This document shows, in pieces, positions 1 to 13,400 of a stretch of DNA of 64,000 nucleotides; position 1 is the stretch's first letter; each line of letters opens with the position of its first letter. The position numbers were made by a program, and so were the translations under genes. The DNA lies in assembly GCA_029948255.1 (NCBI GenBank), contig JALIZF010001811.1, positions 671,001 through 735,000 on the forward strand, written 5' to 3'. The notes below the pieces were generated by a model. That model searched no databases, was not told the DNA's origin, and saw only the letters and a program-made list of their open reading frames with translations. The stretch comes from Telmatactis stephensoni. Lineage: Eukaryota > Cnidaria > Anthozoa > Actiniaria > Isophelliidae.

Positions 1-4
1 TAAC

Positions 5-1824
5 ATGACAACTTCGACTGTAAAGATAGCAAAACGTGATGTTCGTGATGCTGAAATTACAGCTGTTGACATCGACAGCTCTGTTAGGTATGTACACACT
101 TGTTGATTAGGTATGTACGCACTTGTTGATTATATTAGGTATATACGCACTTGTTGGAAGGTATGTACTTACTTGATGGTAAGGTATGTACTCACCTGTT
201 GATTAGGTATATACGCACTCGTTGGTTAGGTATTTAGTCACTTGTTGGTAAGGTATGTACTCACCTGTTGATTATGCATGAACTCACTTGTTGGTTAGGT
301 ATGTACACACTTGTTGGTTAGGTATGTACACACTTGTTGGTTAGGTATGTACACACTTGTTGGTTAGGTATGTACATACTTGTTGGTTAGGTATGTAATC
401 ACTTGTTGGTTGGGTATGTAATCACTTGTTGGTTAGTTATGTACACACTTGTTGGTAAGGTATGTACTCACTAGTTGGTAAGGTATGTACACACTAGTTG
501 GTAAGGTATGTACACACTTGTTGGTACGTAAGGTATGTACTCACTAGTTGGTAAGGTAGTAAAACACTTGTTGGTACGTAAGGTATGTACTCTCCTATTG
601 GTTAGTATATACGCACTTGTTGGTACAAACTAGCATGCACTGCCTTCAAGCCTTCCAGTGTTATCCGACATCTCGCAGTATTCTTCCATAGAGATAAGGT
701 GAAACCACCATATTTTAAATCACCTACAATAGAGCGTGAACTACTGATTAACGTGAGGCACCTCGACTTTACTCTGAGAAAATAATTGTATTAAACTGTT
801 TTGTAATCGTTCACAGGAGAAAAGTCATGGAGATTATTCAGTTGCGTCAAGATTGTGAACGATACGAGAAGATGTTTGAACTCGCTCACCAAATGCCTCG
901 ACGTTCAGTTTTAGTGGACAAGCTTGAAAAGGCTCGACAAAACTTGGAATCAAGAGATAGAGAGATAGAGGTATGTGTAAAGACAAGCATGTTGAACTGT
1001 TGGGGACTAAGGTATTGTAGGTTTACATCACATGAAAGTATAGTGAACCCAGGCAGGACGATGGTGGATGAGACGAATGATCAACAAAACTCAACCGAAT
1101 GGTTAATTGCTCATTTCAGACATTAAGCAAGAAGGTTAGGATGCAACAAAAGAAAATTTCTCGAGAAAGACAGAAAGAAAACAAGATGTTTTCTCAGCTG
1201 GAAGAAGAAATAAATGAAACGATAAAAGAATGCGATAATATCAAAATTAGAATGAAGGTAAACATGTTGAAAAATTTTGTTCGTGTTCAAGTTCCCTTCG
1301 TACTACGTACAACCAAGCGGAAATAGTATTTGCGCTTCCTTGCTTCCTTGCTTCCTTGCTTCCTTGCTTCCTTGCTTCCTTCAACATTTGTTGAATGTTT
1401 TACGAAAATGCCTGCATACTTGCTTGCTTGCTTCCTTAACTAAGTATACGAAATACAAAAATAATTTTGTAATATAATGATAATTTATAAAAAAGATATC
1501 TCCAGCTACATATACCAAATACGCTATCCTTATATTTATAATGGATTTCCCTTTTTGTTTTAAGTTGTTTTAATCATTAAGGTGTTGATTGTTTCTTAGT
1601 AAAAGTTAACATTCGTTAATAATTTTTGCGTTCTATACCAGGATGTTGAACGAAAAGTCGATAAGACCAACATTTATTGTCGAAGATCTATAGCTTCCCA
1701 TAATGCATTGCCCGCATCACAGACTTTACCAGCATTACCATGGCATCCCCCTGTAAGACGACAGAAAAACAACACGAAAGTCAAGCGATGGTTGGATGAC
1801 TCCAACAATAAACACAGAAAATGA
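5..1824 (+). CDS. C-terminal part of a coiled-coil protein, unrecognised
   Basis: Four exons join in frame: 5-87, 817-970, 1120-1257 and 1642-1824 (stop TGA), each with GT-AG borders and matching phase. An ATG lies at position 5, but the frame is open to the window edge, so the true start may be upstream. The visible product is about 187 residues. The middle 110 residues are highly charged (many E, K, R, Q) with heptad-like spacing, as in a coiled coil, for example the stretch QQKKISRERQKENKMFSQLE. The last 60 residues are basic and Pro-containing and do not look coiled. I do not recognise the family; a ciliary, centrosomal or cytoskeletal protein is possible but not shown. The first intron is almost wholly a 23-bp minisatellite that begins at the splice donor. 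The gene converges on the SLC26-type gene. Confidence 0.6.
84..625. repeat. 23-bp minisatellite starting at a splice donor
   Basis: More than 20 imperfect copies of a unit close to TTAGGTATGTACACACTTG plus TTGG fill the first half of the intron after exon 5-87. The first unit includes the last four exonic bases (TTAG) and the donor GTATGT, so most units repeat a good 5' splice site (AG/GTATGT). Confidence 0.9.
1338..1381. repeat. CTTC/CTTG-type simple repeat
   Basis: Tandem copies of CTTCCTTG lie in the intron after exon 1120-1257. A second, shorter run follows at about 1420-1437. Confidence 0.8.
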
Positions 1825-2755
1825 AAAGCACAATTTTTACCTGTCACATGCATCAAATGAAGACTGTTAAAGTCTAGAAGTGACGGACAACTCATTCATT
1901 ACAGCCACACCTGTGTTGTTCTGATCGGCATGATGACTTCTCGATGCAAGGATAAATAATGTTAGCAGTTATTACCCAAGAGAATCACCACGCTCATTGC
2001 AATTTCCAACAATTTGTTCGCACCGTTAATGGCAAGGTCTTCAAGGCAGTCAACGGTATTCTCTCTCCAATTCCATCGAAGTGTTTTTACCCATAGAAAT
2101 ATTACACAGATTAAGTCGATACTATAACTTACGTAGAGTCGACGTGCAAACCATTAAGACCGTCCCCTTTTATTTCTATACAGGCCAAGATCAGTGCTGT
2201 AAATGATTATCATTGCCTGTGACAAACAGTAATGCACTACGGTCGGAAGGAAACAATGCCACAGGCGACAAGTAGAACAAAAAGACATTGTTCAGAGTAA
2301 TCCATATATTCTTTGTTTTTGTTGCTTTACCAAATCGATCACAAGCTTCGTTCTAACCGTAGTGGATGACCCGTGACAAAGGCTTTTGATGGCGTATGGT
2401 TGTACCTAAACTAGGGCTGTCCACATGTTGCTCGGCAAATTTTGAGCAACTAGCTTTTTCCGATTTCGGTCAACTTTTTTTCTTTCGAGGGACTTTTTTT
2501 TTTCCTTTTGAGCAACTTCTTTCTTTCTTAAACACTTCAAAATTTAAAAGAAATCAAAGAAGTGTATTAAGTACTAAAATTGTTCTTTTTTTCCTCTTTA
2601 TGGATATAATACAATTTGTAAACAACATGTAGTATTCAACTGCCTTTTTAGGAACTTTTGAGCAACACTTTGAGAAACATTTTGGAGCAACTTGTGGACA
2701 GCCTTAACCTAAACTAGTTAAGCGTGATTCGTCCCCTCCCCCCTACTAGTCTCAC
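1825..2755. other. Intergenic gap between convergent genes
   Basis: No convincing exon was found. On the minus strand a 60-codon open stretch ends at 1962, without a start codon or splice support. The 3' part is occupied by the fold-back element at 2413-2705. A terminal exon of the SLC26-type gene could be hidden here. Confidence 0.5.
2413..2705. mobile_element. Fold-back MITE (GGCTGTCCACA termini)
   Basis: The left end GGCTGTCCACATGTTGCTC is inverted at the right end as GAGCAACTTGTGGACAGCC. GAGCAAC motifs recur inside. A direct repeat CCTAAACT flanks both ends and may be the target-site duplication (about 8 bp, hAT-like). No coding capacity. Confidence 0.7.
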
Positions 2756-5700
2756 CTTGTTCGTACAGAATAGTTAGGATGACATCGCTGCTGACATTTG
2801 ACCACAGCATCATGTATAGATACAAACATCATACTGGTATTAAAGCCTTCTTTTATGGTCAATAATCTATTTATTAGATGGGCTGTAGAGAAATAATATA
2901 TAATGAATTAATAATATATAATGAATTAATAATATATAATGTATTAATATCATATAAGAAATTAAAAATATATAATGAATTCATTATATATTATTAATTC
3001 ATTATATATTATTCATTCATTCATAATTATTAGAAATTAATAATAATTATAATAAATCAATAAGCCATGAATCAAAATGACCTACGGTTTGTAGACTTAC
3101 GTGAACTGTTTGCTAAGTATACTTTTATTCCTCGTCGCTCGTACTCTTGGACAATCTATGACATATCAACATTAACTTGCACATCAAAATGATTACATCT
3201 CAAAACTTTTTGGTCCCCAAACGGCTAAGAAATGATGGATTTGGGAGGGAGGGACTGGGAGGTGAGCGTCCCCCTTAATAGTTTCCCCGGCCTCTCCCTC
3301 TTCCCTAGTCCCTCACCCCAAAATTCCCACACAGGGACTATCTAGCTCCTTACGAACACCAATACGGACAACGAAGGACATGTACATATGTTTCTGACAG
3401 GTGTAATAATCTCCATATATATCCTTGTAAACGAAACCTCTATATTACGGACACTTTTCTTCGGCCTTTTGATATCCGCTTTAAAGCGGTTCCTAGTGAC
3501 GTCAGATAATACTTACCGAATTGAGACCCATAATTCCCATAGAATCGATGTAGGTACAGCTACTCGCATCAAAGATAAGTGCGTGAATATCTTTTACCTT
3601 CGATAAACAAGATTTGATAACATTTCATTTTTTTCGTTATATTTCTAACTGCAGCCATTAGTCGTACCTTTTCTTTATATGCCGTTGACTGAGCGGAACA
3701 ATGACTAGCTTGCGTTTCTTCGTTGATACATTCTTCACTGGAAACCTGCAAATGTCATAGAACCAAATAAATAGGTAGGATTTAGAGTTAAGAAATGAAA
3801 CACATCTTCCGTGTTTTCACACGCTTATAAAACCTGAAGTGTGTTGGGGAGAATTCGACGGCAGATCACTCCAAACACTAGAAGAAGTCGAACTAAACAA
3901 CTTTTAATTGAAAACAACTGTTTTGCATGAGATAGCTTGGAACTTGGAAACGGACTTTTTTTAAACTTTTTTATATGAACGGTTTTTTTGATCACTTGAC
4001 TTATGACGTCAAAAAAACTCATTATGACGTCATAATAACGTATCTCATGACGAAAATGCGTCATAACACCACACATCCCAAATTGAAAAAAACTACAATT
4101 TTTCATGCAACTTCGTTTTTGCCGCTGCGCCAATACATTCATTGTATTGGCGTGTAAATACCCTTAATACCCTTAGCTTTTACCATATATGGTCATTTGG
4201 CGGGAAATTTGAATTTCTTTCATTAGTTGTAACTTCGCACCCTTTAATCTGATTGAGATGGGATTTTCACTATAAACGTTCTTTTTGAGTAGCAAAAATG
4301 TCTGTAAAGTTTTGAACAACAACTGAAAACACAATACAGAAGTCTTTGTCTGCATGAGGCCTTTCCCATGATCTTGTGCGCATATGAGCATATGTTAATG
4401 AATATATGCGCGTAATTATAAATATTAAATTTATGATCGTGATGATGATGATGATGATGTTAACAGGCAAATTAAACACTGGTAATCAGTCAATCAGAGC
4501 GTGCGCACTATCTAAATTATTTTATTATAACTTTTCATTTTCAAGAGTTTTCTATATTACTTACATTGTCGTAACTAATGACTAATTCTTGATGGTTCTT
4601 CCTGTTGTGTCGAGCATATTCTGCAGAACATGTTGTTACAAGTGTCTCAACAACAGCTCTAAAGTGTTCTATATTCGCGTAGTAAAGAGGTGATTCATAA
4701 CGAAGTATCTTTATTCCTGGAACCTCTTTGGCCTTGATAGGAAAAAAAGATAGGATTTCTTCAATATGACAACTATCATTTACAGTTCTTATAAATACTA
4801 ATAGCTACCCATAAAGATTGAGGGGTTTTCTCCCTCACTTTGTGCGTTTATATGCTGCTAACTATTATCCCGGAGGCGGGGTACTCCCCTTTGTCAAAGT
4901 GGTAGGGGTGATCGATTTCAATCCATTAATGTACGCGCTAAATTAAGGGAGCTTTTGGATCCATGATAATTTCAACCACTAAAAGGAACGAAACATAATC
5001 TTAATTATTTGACGTTTGTAGCAAAAATTGAGTTTGTTAGCTGCGATTGTACTAACATCGTTTAATAAGCGACTGTATATAATCTTTCCTCTGTTTAGTC
5101 AGGTTTGTCCAATAAATTGACCGTAAAAGGTACGGAGTCCTGCTATGTAACTGGCATTAAAGTTGGAACACCTATGTACACACAGGATTCAGCCCTAAAA
5201 GGACCAACGATAATAACCCCAACCACTTGGATATAGGGAGTACTGGAAACTAGTATCATCATAGGGGCATAGGGAGTACTGGAAACTAGTATCATCCATA
5301 GGGACATAGGGAGTACTGGAAACTAGTATCATCCATAGGGACATAGGGAGTACTGGAAACTAGTATCATCATAGGGACATAGGGAGCACTGGAAACTAGT
5401 ATCATCCATAGGGACATAGGGAGTACTGGAAACTAGTATCATCATAGGGGCATAGGGAGTACTGGAAACTAGTATCATCCATAGGGACATAGGGAGTACT
5501 GGAAACTAGTATCATCATAGGGACATAGGGAGTACTGGAAACTAGTATCATCCATAGGGACATAGGGAGTACTGGAAACTAGTATCATCATAGGGGCATA
5601 GGGAGTACTGGAAACTAGTATCATCATAGGGACATAGGGAGCACTGGAAACTAGTATCATCCATAGGGACATAGGGAGTACTGGAAACTAGTATCATCCA

Positions 5701-8700
5701 TAGGGATATAGGGAGTACTGGAAACTAGTATCATCATAGGGGCATAGGGAGTACTGGAAACTAGTATCGTCATTGTAGGGGCATAGGGAGTATTAGCAAT
5801 GTCATCTAGTTCTGATGTAAGCAGGTTCATGCATGTTTGGTAACGTTTAGGACCATCTAAAGGGAGGACAAAAGTAGCCTTAAATGGTTTTACTGATGAG
5901 CAAACATAAATGATTTTTGCTTTATAGGATATTTCATTGAACTTAAGCATTTTAAGGTCAGGTATTTTTTGTGACTATCGAGGTTTCACTTGACCTATGA
6001 CGTCATAAATTACCTTTTACAAAATGGGCCAACGGGGAGAAAAGGAAACGAAACAATTTTTGTTGTTTTAGTGTTCTATTTATGCACTCTGTACAAAACT
6101 GTCTTCATCGCTGGTCCACCTCTCAAGTTTTAGGAGATATAAGCTAAAATATATCACGTGACCTGTTTTCCATATTATCCCCTTACACATGAGAGGTGGA
6201 CGATGCAGCGATGAAGACAGTTTTATAGAGAGCACATTAGTAGAATACTAAAACAGCAAATATTGTTTCGTTTCCTTTTTTCCCCATTGGCCCATTGTGA
6301 AAAAGGTAATTTATGACGTCATAGATCACGTGACACCTCGATGGTTATTAAAAGTCCATAACAAAATTATAAATTCAACAAAATATATCATACGGCAAAA
6401 GATCTTTGATTTGCTTTCCCAGTAACCTGGGTTAAGTCAATTTATCTGTTGACGCAAAATCCCTTGTCAGAGATACTAACTGTAGGATATGCCTTGATGT
6501 CTTTGTAGATTTCAGATTGAGAGATGGATCCAAGAACGCAGAATTGAGGACTGAAAGTTAAACATTTTGATTCAAATCGTAAAGATAAACCTTAACGCGC
6601 AAGCGGTTGCAAAACTTACCGCAGCATTGCGGGTAATTTTCTCTTTCAAATACTACAATCCATCGAGATGAACACATTTCCAAGCGCTAGCTTGGTATCC
6701 GCTTTTGTCCACTTATGATAAAACAATAATAAACATAAATGTCTATAGTGCATGCTCCATATGAACATGCACATTTGCGCAACAACATTAAAGCTATGAG
6801 AGGTTGAACGTTACCTTGAGGAAGTAAAGAGAATGAAAAAGACTGCAGTTAACACACCACACCCTAGACCATTAGCCACACCAAGAAGAATCACGCCAAA
6901 ACACGTGACAAGCCAAACAACCTTCAAATAAAAAGTTAGAATGAGAGAATTACAGACAAATGACAATGATTACCAATGATTTAGTGAAGTGTGTATTGTT
7001 GTACACACTTATACCTCGGGACTAGGTTAAGGGTTGGCATTAGGAAATTGTTGACTTTGTAGTAGAAGTATTAGGAAAGACTTTATGGTAAGCTTTCAAT
7101 TACCTTGGGGCTAATGGTTGGTTAATGGTTGGTTAATGGTTAGGTTAATGGTTGGTATCGGATCGAGGTACTCTTTCTACAACATCTTCCCTACACGCTA
7201 AATCTAACTTCAACAATTTCATACCCTTAGGCCACGTATATATATATCTCATATGTGTGACCAACAAAGTCAAGCTAATATGCATGTTATTAAAGATCAA
7301 CTCATACCTACATTATTAACTTGTAGTACTTACACAATCAGTTCTACAAATTAGCCAAAGCTGCTTTACTTTAGAAAACTGTCTTAGTAAACCTGTGAGA
7401 TTTGCAATGATGACAGCAGCAAGAACGGCCTGAATTACAAATTGTAATTTTTAAGGAATCGACCGAGTATTTATGGGCTAATAAAAAAAGGGTTTGCACC
7501 ATCACGTGACGGCAGCCATGACAGGAGGCAAGAACAATAGAGTCTAGACTAATCTGGTCTACATGAAAGAAACAGTTCAGTTTTCCAGGGGGAAAAGACT
7601 CTATTCTTGTGCCTCCTGTCATGGCTGCCATCACGTGATGGTGCAAATCCGTTATAGGACGGGAAGGATGTGAAATTTAGGAGACTGCTGACCCATGCAA
7701 GATACTTTAACTAATAATAATAATAATAATAATACACTTATTACGCGCTTATCCATTTCTGCTCTAAGCGCAAAAAATAAAATAAAAATATAATAAAAAG
7801 AACTATGTGAATTATGTTAATTCAGTTCCAAGTTAAATGCAGACTTGAATAAGTAAGTCTTCAAAGCTGACTTGAAGGATGAAAGGGATGATTCAGATCT
7901 TATGAAGGGAGGAAGGGCATTCCACAGTTCAGGACCACACACAGAGAATGTACGATGACCATATGACTTTAAGCGAATTAAATTGGCCACGTTTAAGTAG
8001 AATAGAAGATGAGGATCGAAGGTTTCTTGATGGCTTGTAACGAGAAATCAAGTCAGAGATGTAAGATGGAGCCATGTCATTGAGTGATTTAAATGTAATG
8101 AGTAGAATCTTGAACTTGATACGATCAGCCACAGGAAGCCAATGTAACTGAATCAAGATAGGCGTGATATGGCAGTGTTTACGAGAACAAGTAATTACAC
8201 GAGCAGCAGCATTTTGGACTGACTGTAGTTTAGATAGAAGATGATTGGGAAGGCCAAATAGGAGGCAGTTGAAGTGATCTATCTTGGAAGTTACAAAAGC
8301 ATGGACCAGTCTCTCGGTTGTTTGAAGGGATAAATATTTTCTGATTTTAGCGATGTTGCGAAGGTGGTAAAAGGCAGATTTACATATGGATTTAACATGA
8401 GGTACCATTGACATAGTAGAATCAAAGATGACACCAATGTTGCGGGCTGTAGTAGAGGGCTTTATAACGTCATCACCAAAACACAGATCAGGGAAGGAAT
8501 CTTGTGGGCTATGTTTTGAGTACAGGAAAAGAAGCTCAGTTTTGTCTTTGTTAAGTTTTAACTTGTTAATCGTCATCCATGAATCAATGTCAGACAGGCA
8601 ATTTGAAATCAAAGTCATGGAGCGATTCATATCTTGATCATCATTACAATTGAAAGGAATATAAAGTTGAGTATCATCAGCATAGAAGTGGAAGGACATA

Positions 8701-10413
8701 TTGTGAAGACGTAGGATATCAGCCACAGGAGAGGTATATAATAAATATAGGATGGGACCTAGAACTGAACCTTGAGGAACGCCACAGTCCAATTCAAGGG
8801 GTTTAGATGAACCCTCATCCAGAGAAACAAATTGAGTGCGGTTAGACAGATATGATTTAAACCACATGAGAGCTTTTCCACAAATTCCAAATTTGCTATT
8901 AAGGCGATTTAGTAAGATCTCATGATCTACGGTGTCGAAGGCAGCAGAGAGATCAAGTAGGAGTAGTGCAACGCATTTGCGATTATCAATTGCCAGTAGG
9001 ATATCGTTCTGAACTCTTAGCAGGGCAGTTTCACAACTGTGGAATGTTTTGTAAGCAGACTGAAAGGGTTCATGAAGATCGTTTGTTGTTAAGTAAAAGT
9101 TAAGACGTTCTGCAACCGTTTTTTCAATTATTTTGGAAATAGCTTTGAGATTTGAAATAGGCCGGTAATTTCCAAGGACTTCGTGATCAAGCGATGATTT
9201 CTTTAGAAGAGGTTTTAAGACAGCAATCTTCATCGAAGACGGAACAAAACCATTTGCAAGAGACAGATTTACAATTTTACAAATGACAGGTAACAGAGTA
9301 CCAAAATTGCTAACAAGGAGACGTGCAGGAACAGGATCAAGGCAACAGGATTTGGATGACAGTTTTCTTGCAATTTTATGGAACAGTTTAACTCTTGACA
9401 GTGTTTCTTTATATAACTATATAAGAACGTTTTACAATAAATACCTTCGGTAGACGGTAAAATAAATAGCTTTGATACATAGTAAATAAATACCTTTAAA
9501 ATAGCTTTGATAGATGGAAAAATAAATAGCTTTGATAGATGGTAAAATAAATAGCTTTGGTAGATGGTAAGATAAATAGCTTTGATAGATGATAACATAA
9601 ATAGCTTTGGTAGATCGTAAATAAATAGCTTTGATAGATCTTCAAATAAATACCTTTGATAGATGGTACAAAAATACCAACATTATGTGACAGCATAATG
9701 TAATTTTATCTCAAGTTACTACCAGCTATTTACATATTGTTCATTGTAACGCGTTAGCCAATCAGCTGCAAGGGCGGTGACGCAGTCTGAGGAGTATAAA
9801 AACCCTAGGGTAGCATGTGCTCGTCCTCTTCTAGCGACACCATCATACAGGAATACGAAATAAGAATTCAACTGAGTCAAGCTTATTTTCCGAAAATTTT
9901 TCCCTCCTCCACCCCAACACCGGCCTTGCGTGCAATCCGTTTTCGAGGTGGCGGGTTATTTCCCCACCTTTGCTGATGAGATAAGAGTTATAATCTGTAA
10001 ACCAATTTTGAGGTGATTAGTTAAATAAACCGTCACATTAAGTGGCCATATTCAGTCCAAACAAGGTCTCCTGTTGATTTATCATCTCCTCAGCAAACTA
10101 GTGCAACGAATCGCAGAGTCTCGGGTTTATTTTAAATGTAGTGGCGTGAGATAGAAATAGCTTTGATAGATGGTAAGATAAATAGCTTTGATAGATGGTA
10201 AAATAAATAGCTTTGATAGATGGTAAAATATATAGCTTTGATAGATGGTAAGATAAATAGCTTTGATAGATGGTACAATAAATAGCTTTGATAGAGAGTA
10301 AAATAAATAGCTTTGATAGATGGTACAATAAATAGCTTTGATAGATGGTAAGATAGATAGCTTTGATAGATGGTAAAATAAATAGCTTTGATAGATGGTA
10401 CAATAAATAGCTT

Positions 10414-10455
<42 letters not shown>

Positions 10456-13400
10456 ACAATGAATAAACTTTATTACAAAATTCACAATGGAAGACTATTT
10501 ACAGATCAATGATTTAAAAAAACATATATGTATAAATATTAATAATAAGATATTCATATAATAAGAAATTCATATAAAAAATTGTGATAATATATAGTGT
10601 TAAATGTAATGTAGATGTTCGTTGTCTTTATAATTTATAAAAAAACATATGCACAATATCATTATATATAGTGTTAATTTTATAAACACTAATCAACTAT
10701 TCAAGGAAACTAATATATATATACTATATACTATCTACTTATAGGTAACAGCAAAAAAAACCTAAAAAATATATATATATAAAAATAAAAATATAAATAT
10801 ATATGTATCTATAAATAATCACTTAATGTTGGCCAGGTCGACCTCAAAGTCAATGTCAGTTATCATATCGTTTTTTGTTCTTTTTCGAGATCTGGATCCT
10901 CTAAGACATAATAATGCAGATCTTAAAATTGAAAAAGATACTTTAGTTCTTATCCATGAGATAGTATTCGCGTAAGTCTCTCCTTTTTTCATAGATATTA
11001 GTTCGGCTAATCTTGAGTGGAATCTTTTGCACTCTTTTGACATACCACCTGTAGTTGTGAAAACCAATGGAGTAAACGAGGCTTGTTCCACTTCAAGGAC
11101 ACGCTTTTCATATGCTCGCTTCTTTTCAGTCTCGTGCTTGTTGTAGATTTCATCTGGCGTCATCTCACGATATGATTTGGCGTTAGGATGGCAAATGCGT
11201 ACATCAACGAAGGTAGATTTCTGTCTTTCCCATAGTCCACGAGCATGTACGTCAAGTCGTGCGTCCCGAGCTAAATTCGTTCCGGCAGGGAGAACTTCTC
11301 CAGTTATATCTTGTAAGACTGGCTCTATTTGGACATCTGTACAAACCAGATCAAGAAGCTCCGCTTCTAGGTCTCTTAACTCATTGTGGCGTTGTATGAT
11401 AAACCCTCCGCGTTTACAAATCATCGCGTGGTCCACTGTAAAGGCCTCGCCGCATACACAAGTTGATGGACAGTCATTAATGGGCCAATCGTACCTGAGC
11501 TTTAAAGCATCTTTAAACTCTCTTTTGTTGAGGTCAAAGCCCATCTATTTATTTGGTATTGTAGTGAGCCAGCTGGAAGCACCTTTCTCTTTAGCAAGTG
11601 TGATTGCTCTTTGTGTAATCGATGGAAGAGAGCTGTAGACCACCTCAGCTTTACTCGTTAACACCTCATTCTTTTCCTTGCGTGACGACTGCTGTAGTTT
11701 TCGTACTTGATCAGGATCCGGAAGAGAGCACGATTGAGTAATAATGCATTGAACTAGCGGTGATGTTACACTTTTAGAAGATAGATACTCTTTCGCTGCG
11801 GCTTGACATGGATTTTCAAGACCAAGGCCTCCCAACCTCACAGGTAGAGCTAGTAGGTTTCTTTCGGCCTCAGAACAATTGTGATCTATCAATACAGGCA
11901 ACAATACATTAGTGATTGCGCACTCTAGTGGCTGTAATAGTTCCTCAATATCTGGTATTGTTCGAAGATAGTAAGTCCATTTGTGTTTAAGACCATAGGT
12001 ATACGCTATATAGCACGCTTGGGGTTGTGATGATGCAAACTCAGCAAGTGTTGTTATCTGACTGACCCAATCATCCATCTTTCCAGTTAGATACTCCTCC
12101 AAAAACGATCGCGATCCAATTACTGCTCCAAGGTGTTTCTGTCCTTGAGATGTGATATTAATTTTTGTACCTTCAAAAACATCTTTAGCTGCTTGTTCTC
12201 TGCCAGGTTTTACAATAAGCCAACATTTTTTCTCATTCGGATAGTATCCAAGATCGGGGCCCATGTCATTTAAGCACAGCCACCAGGTCTTGATGTCATC
12301 TAGCTTCCCTGCGCCACTGGCGTCATCAGCGTACCAAACCTGTTTAGCAGAGCTTTCGATGTTGAGATGGGATATAAGAGGTTGAAGGCTTAAAGCGTAC
12401 ATAACCATTGCCAATGGGTCACCCTGTGTTGTCCCTTCTTCTGACTTTATCTCCTGACCTCCGGTGATGAACAGTCTGGCAGGCTCTCGATAAGTATTTA
12501 AGGCATAGGTGGAGATAGTTGGACACACAACTCTTATATTATGCAAGGCGGCTGCTCTATTAAGACAGTTAAAGGCATTTGTTGCGTCAATTAGAAGAAC
12601 GGCATCAGTTTCATCAGCCTCAAAGATAGTGTGCATAGCATGTACTGCAGCCTCACTACCACATTGGTGACCTGCACAAACTTGCATTGATCCGCTGGCT
12701 TCGATAACGTCTCCTTTCAGCATTCTAGCCACGCACTTCCCAGATATCCTTCGTATGACTTCGCCAACTCCAATGGGGCGAACTGCGCCACTTCCTTTGT
12801 CGAGGGGGATAAGTCTAGAAGCAACAATTGGTTCAATAGTATGAGGATCAATGAGCTCTACGCAGAGTCGCCTTGTCAAAACGGCAAGAGCCTCGCATAA
12901 ATTGGAGCTGGATTTCTTGAAAGACTTGCAGGCAATCATTCTTCTAAAACCAAGGGCATCTATACCAGACGGTCCCCCAGAGCCTTTAGTTCTCAATGCA
13001 GCATCTCTGATCATTTCAGCATCGATTTGTTGGAAGATGACTGGTGGAATGTCCTCAATTGGGCCAAATAGTAGTGATCCTAATTTAGCATTGCTGGGTG
13101 CTGGATGTTTCTCGTGAAGCTGTTCCATAACTTGATCTGTTAAGGGAAGCACGCCCTCGCTGCTATTATCACTCAGATACCGTAAAGCAGAGTTGATCTG
13201 TCCACTCATCACCAGGTTGGCGTAGATGGTACAATAAATAGCTTTGATAGATGGTAAGTTAGATAGCTTTGATAGATGGTAAAATAAATAGCTTTGATAG
13301 ATGGTAAAATAAATAGCTTTGATAAATGGAATAATAAATAGCTTTGATAGATGGTAAAATAAATAGCTTTGATAGATGGTACAATAAATAGCTTTGATAG

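Noticed and set aside
88..625. Regularly spaced repeat that might suggest a CRISPR array
   Set aside because: Units are directly tandem without unique spacers, in a eukaryotic intron.
1962..2150. Minus-strand open stretch ending LLEIAMSVVILLGNNC
   Set aside because: Looks protein-like, but has no start codon, no clear acceptor and no link to the SLC26 frame.
5475..5950. Open frames with repeated SSTPY-type motifs
   Set aside because: Minisatellite translation within an SLC26 intron. The upper part reads [19 protein letters not shown] but has no splice logic linking it to SLC26 exons.
8428..8637. Plus-strand frame opposite the LINE RT
   Set aside because: Antisense shadow of the reverse transcriptase.
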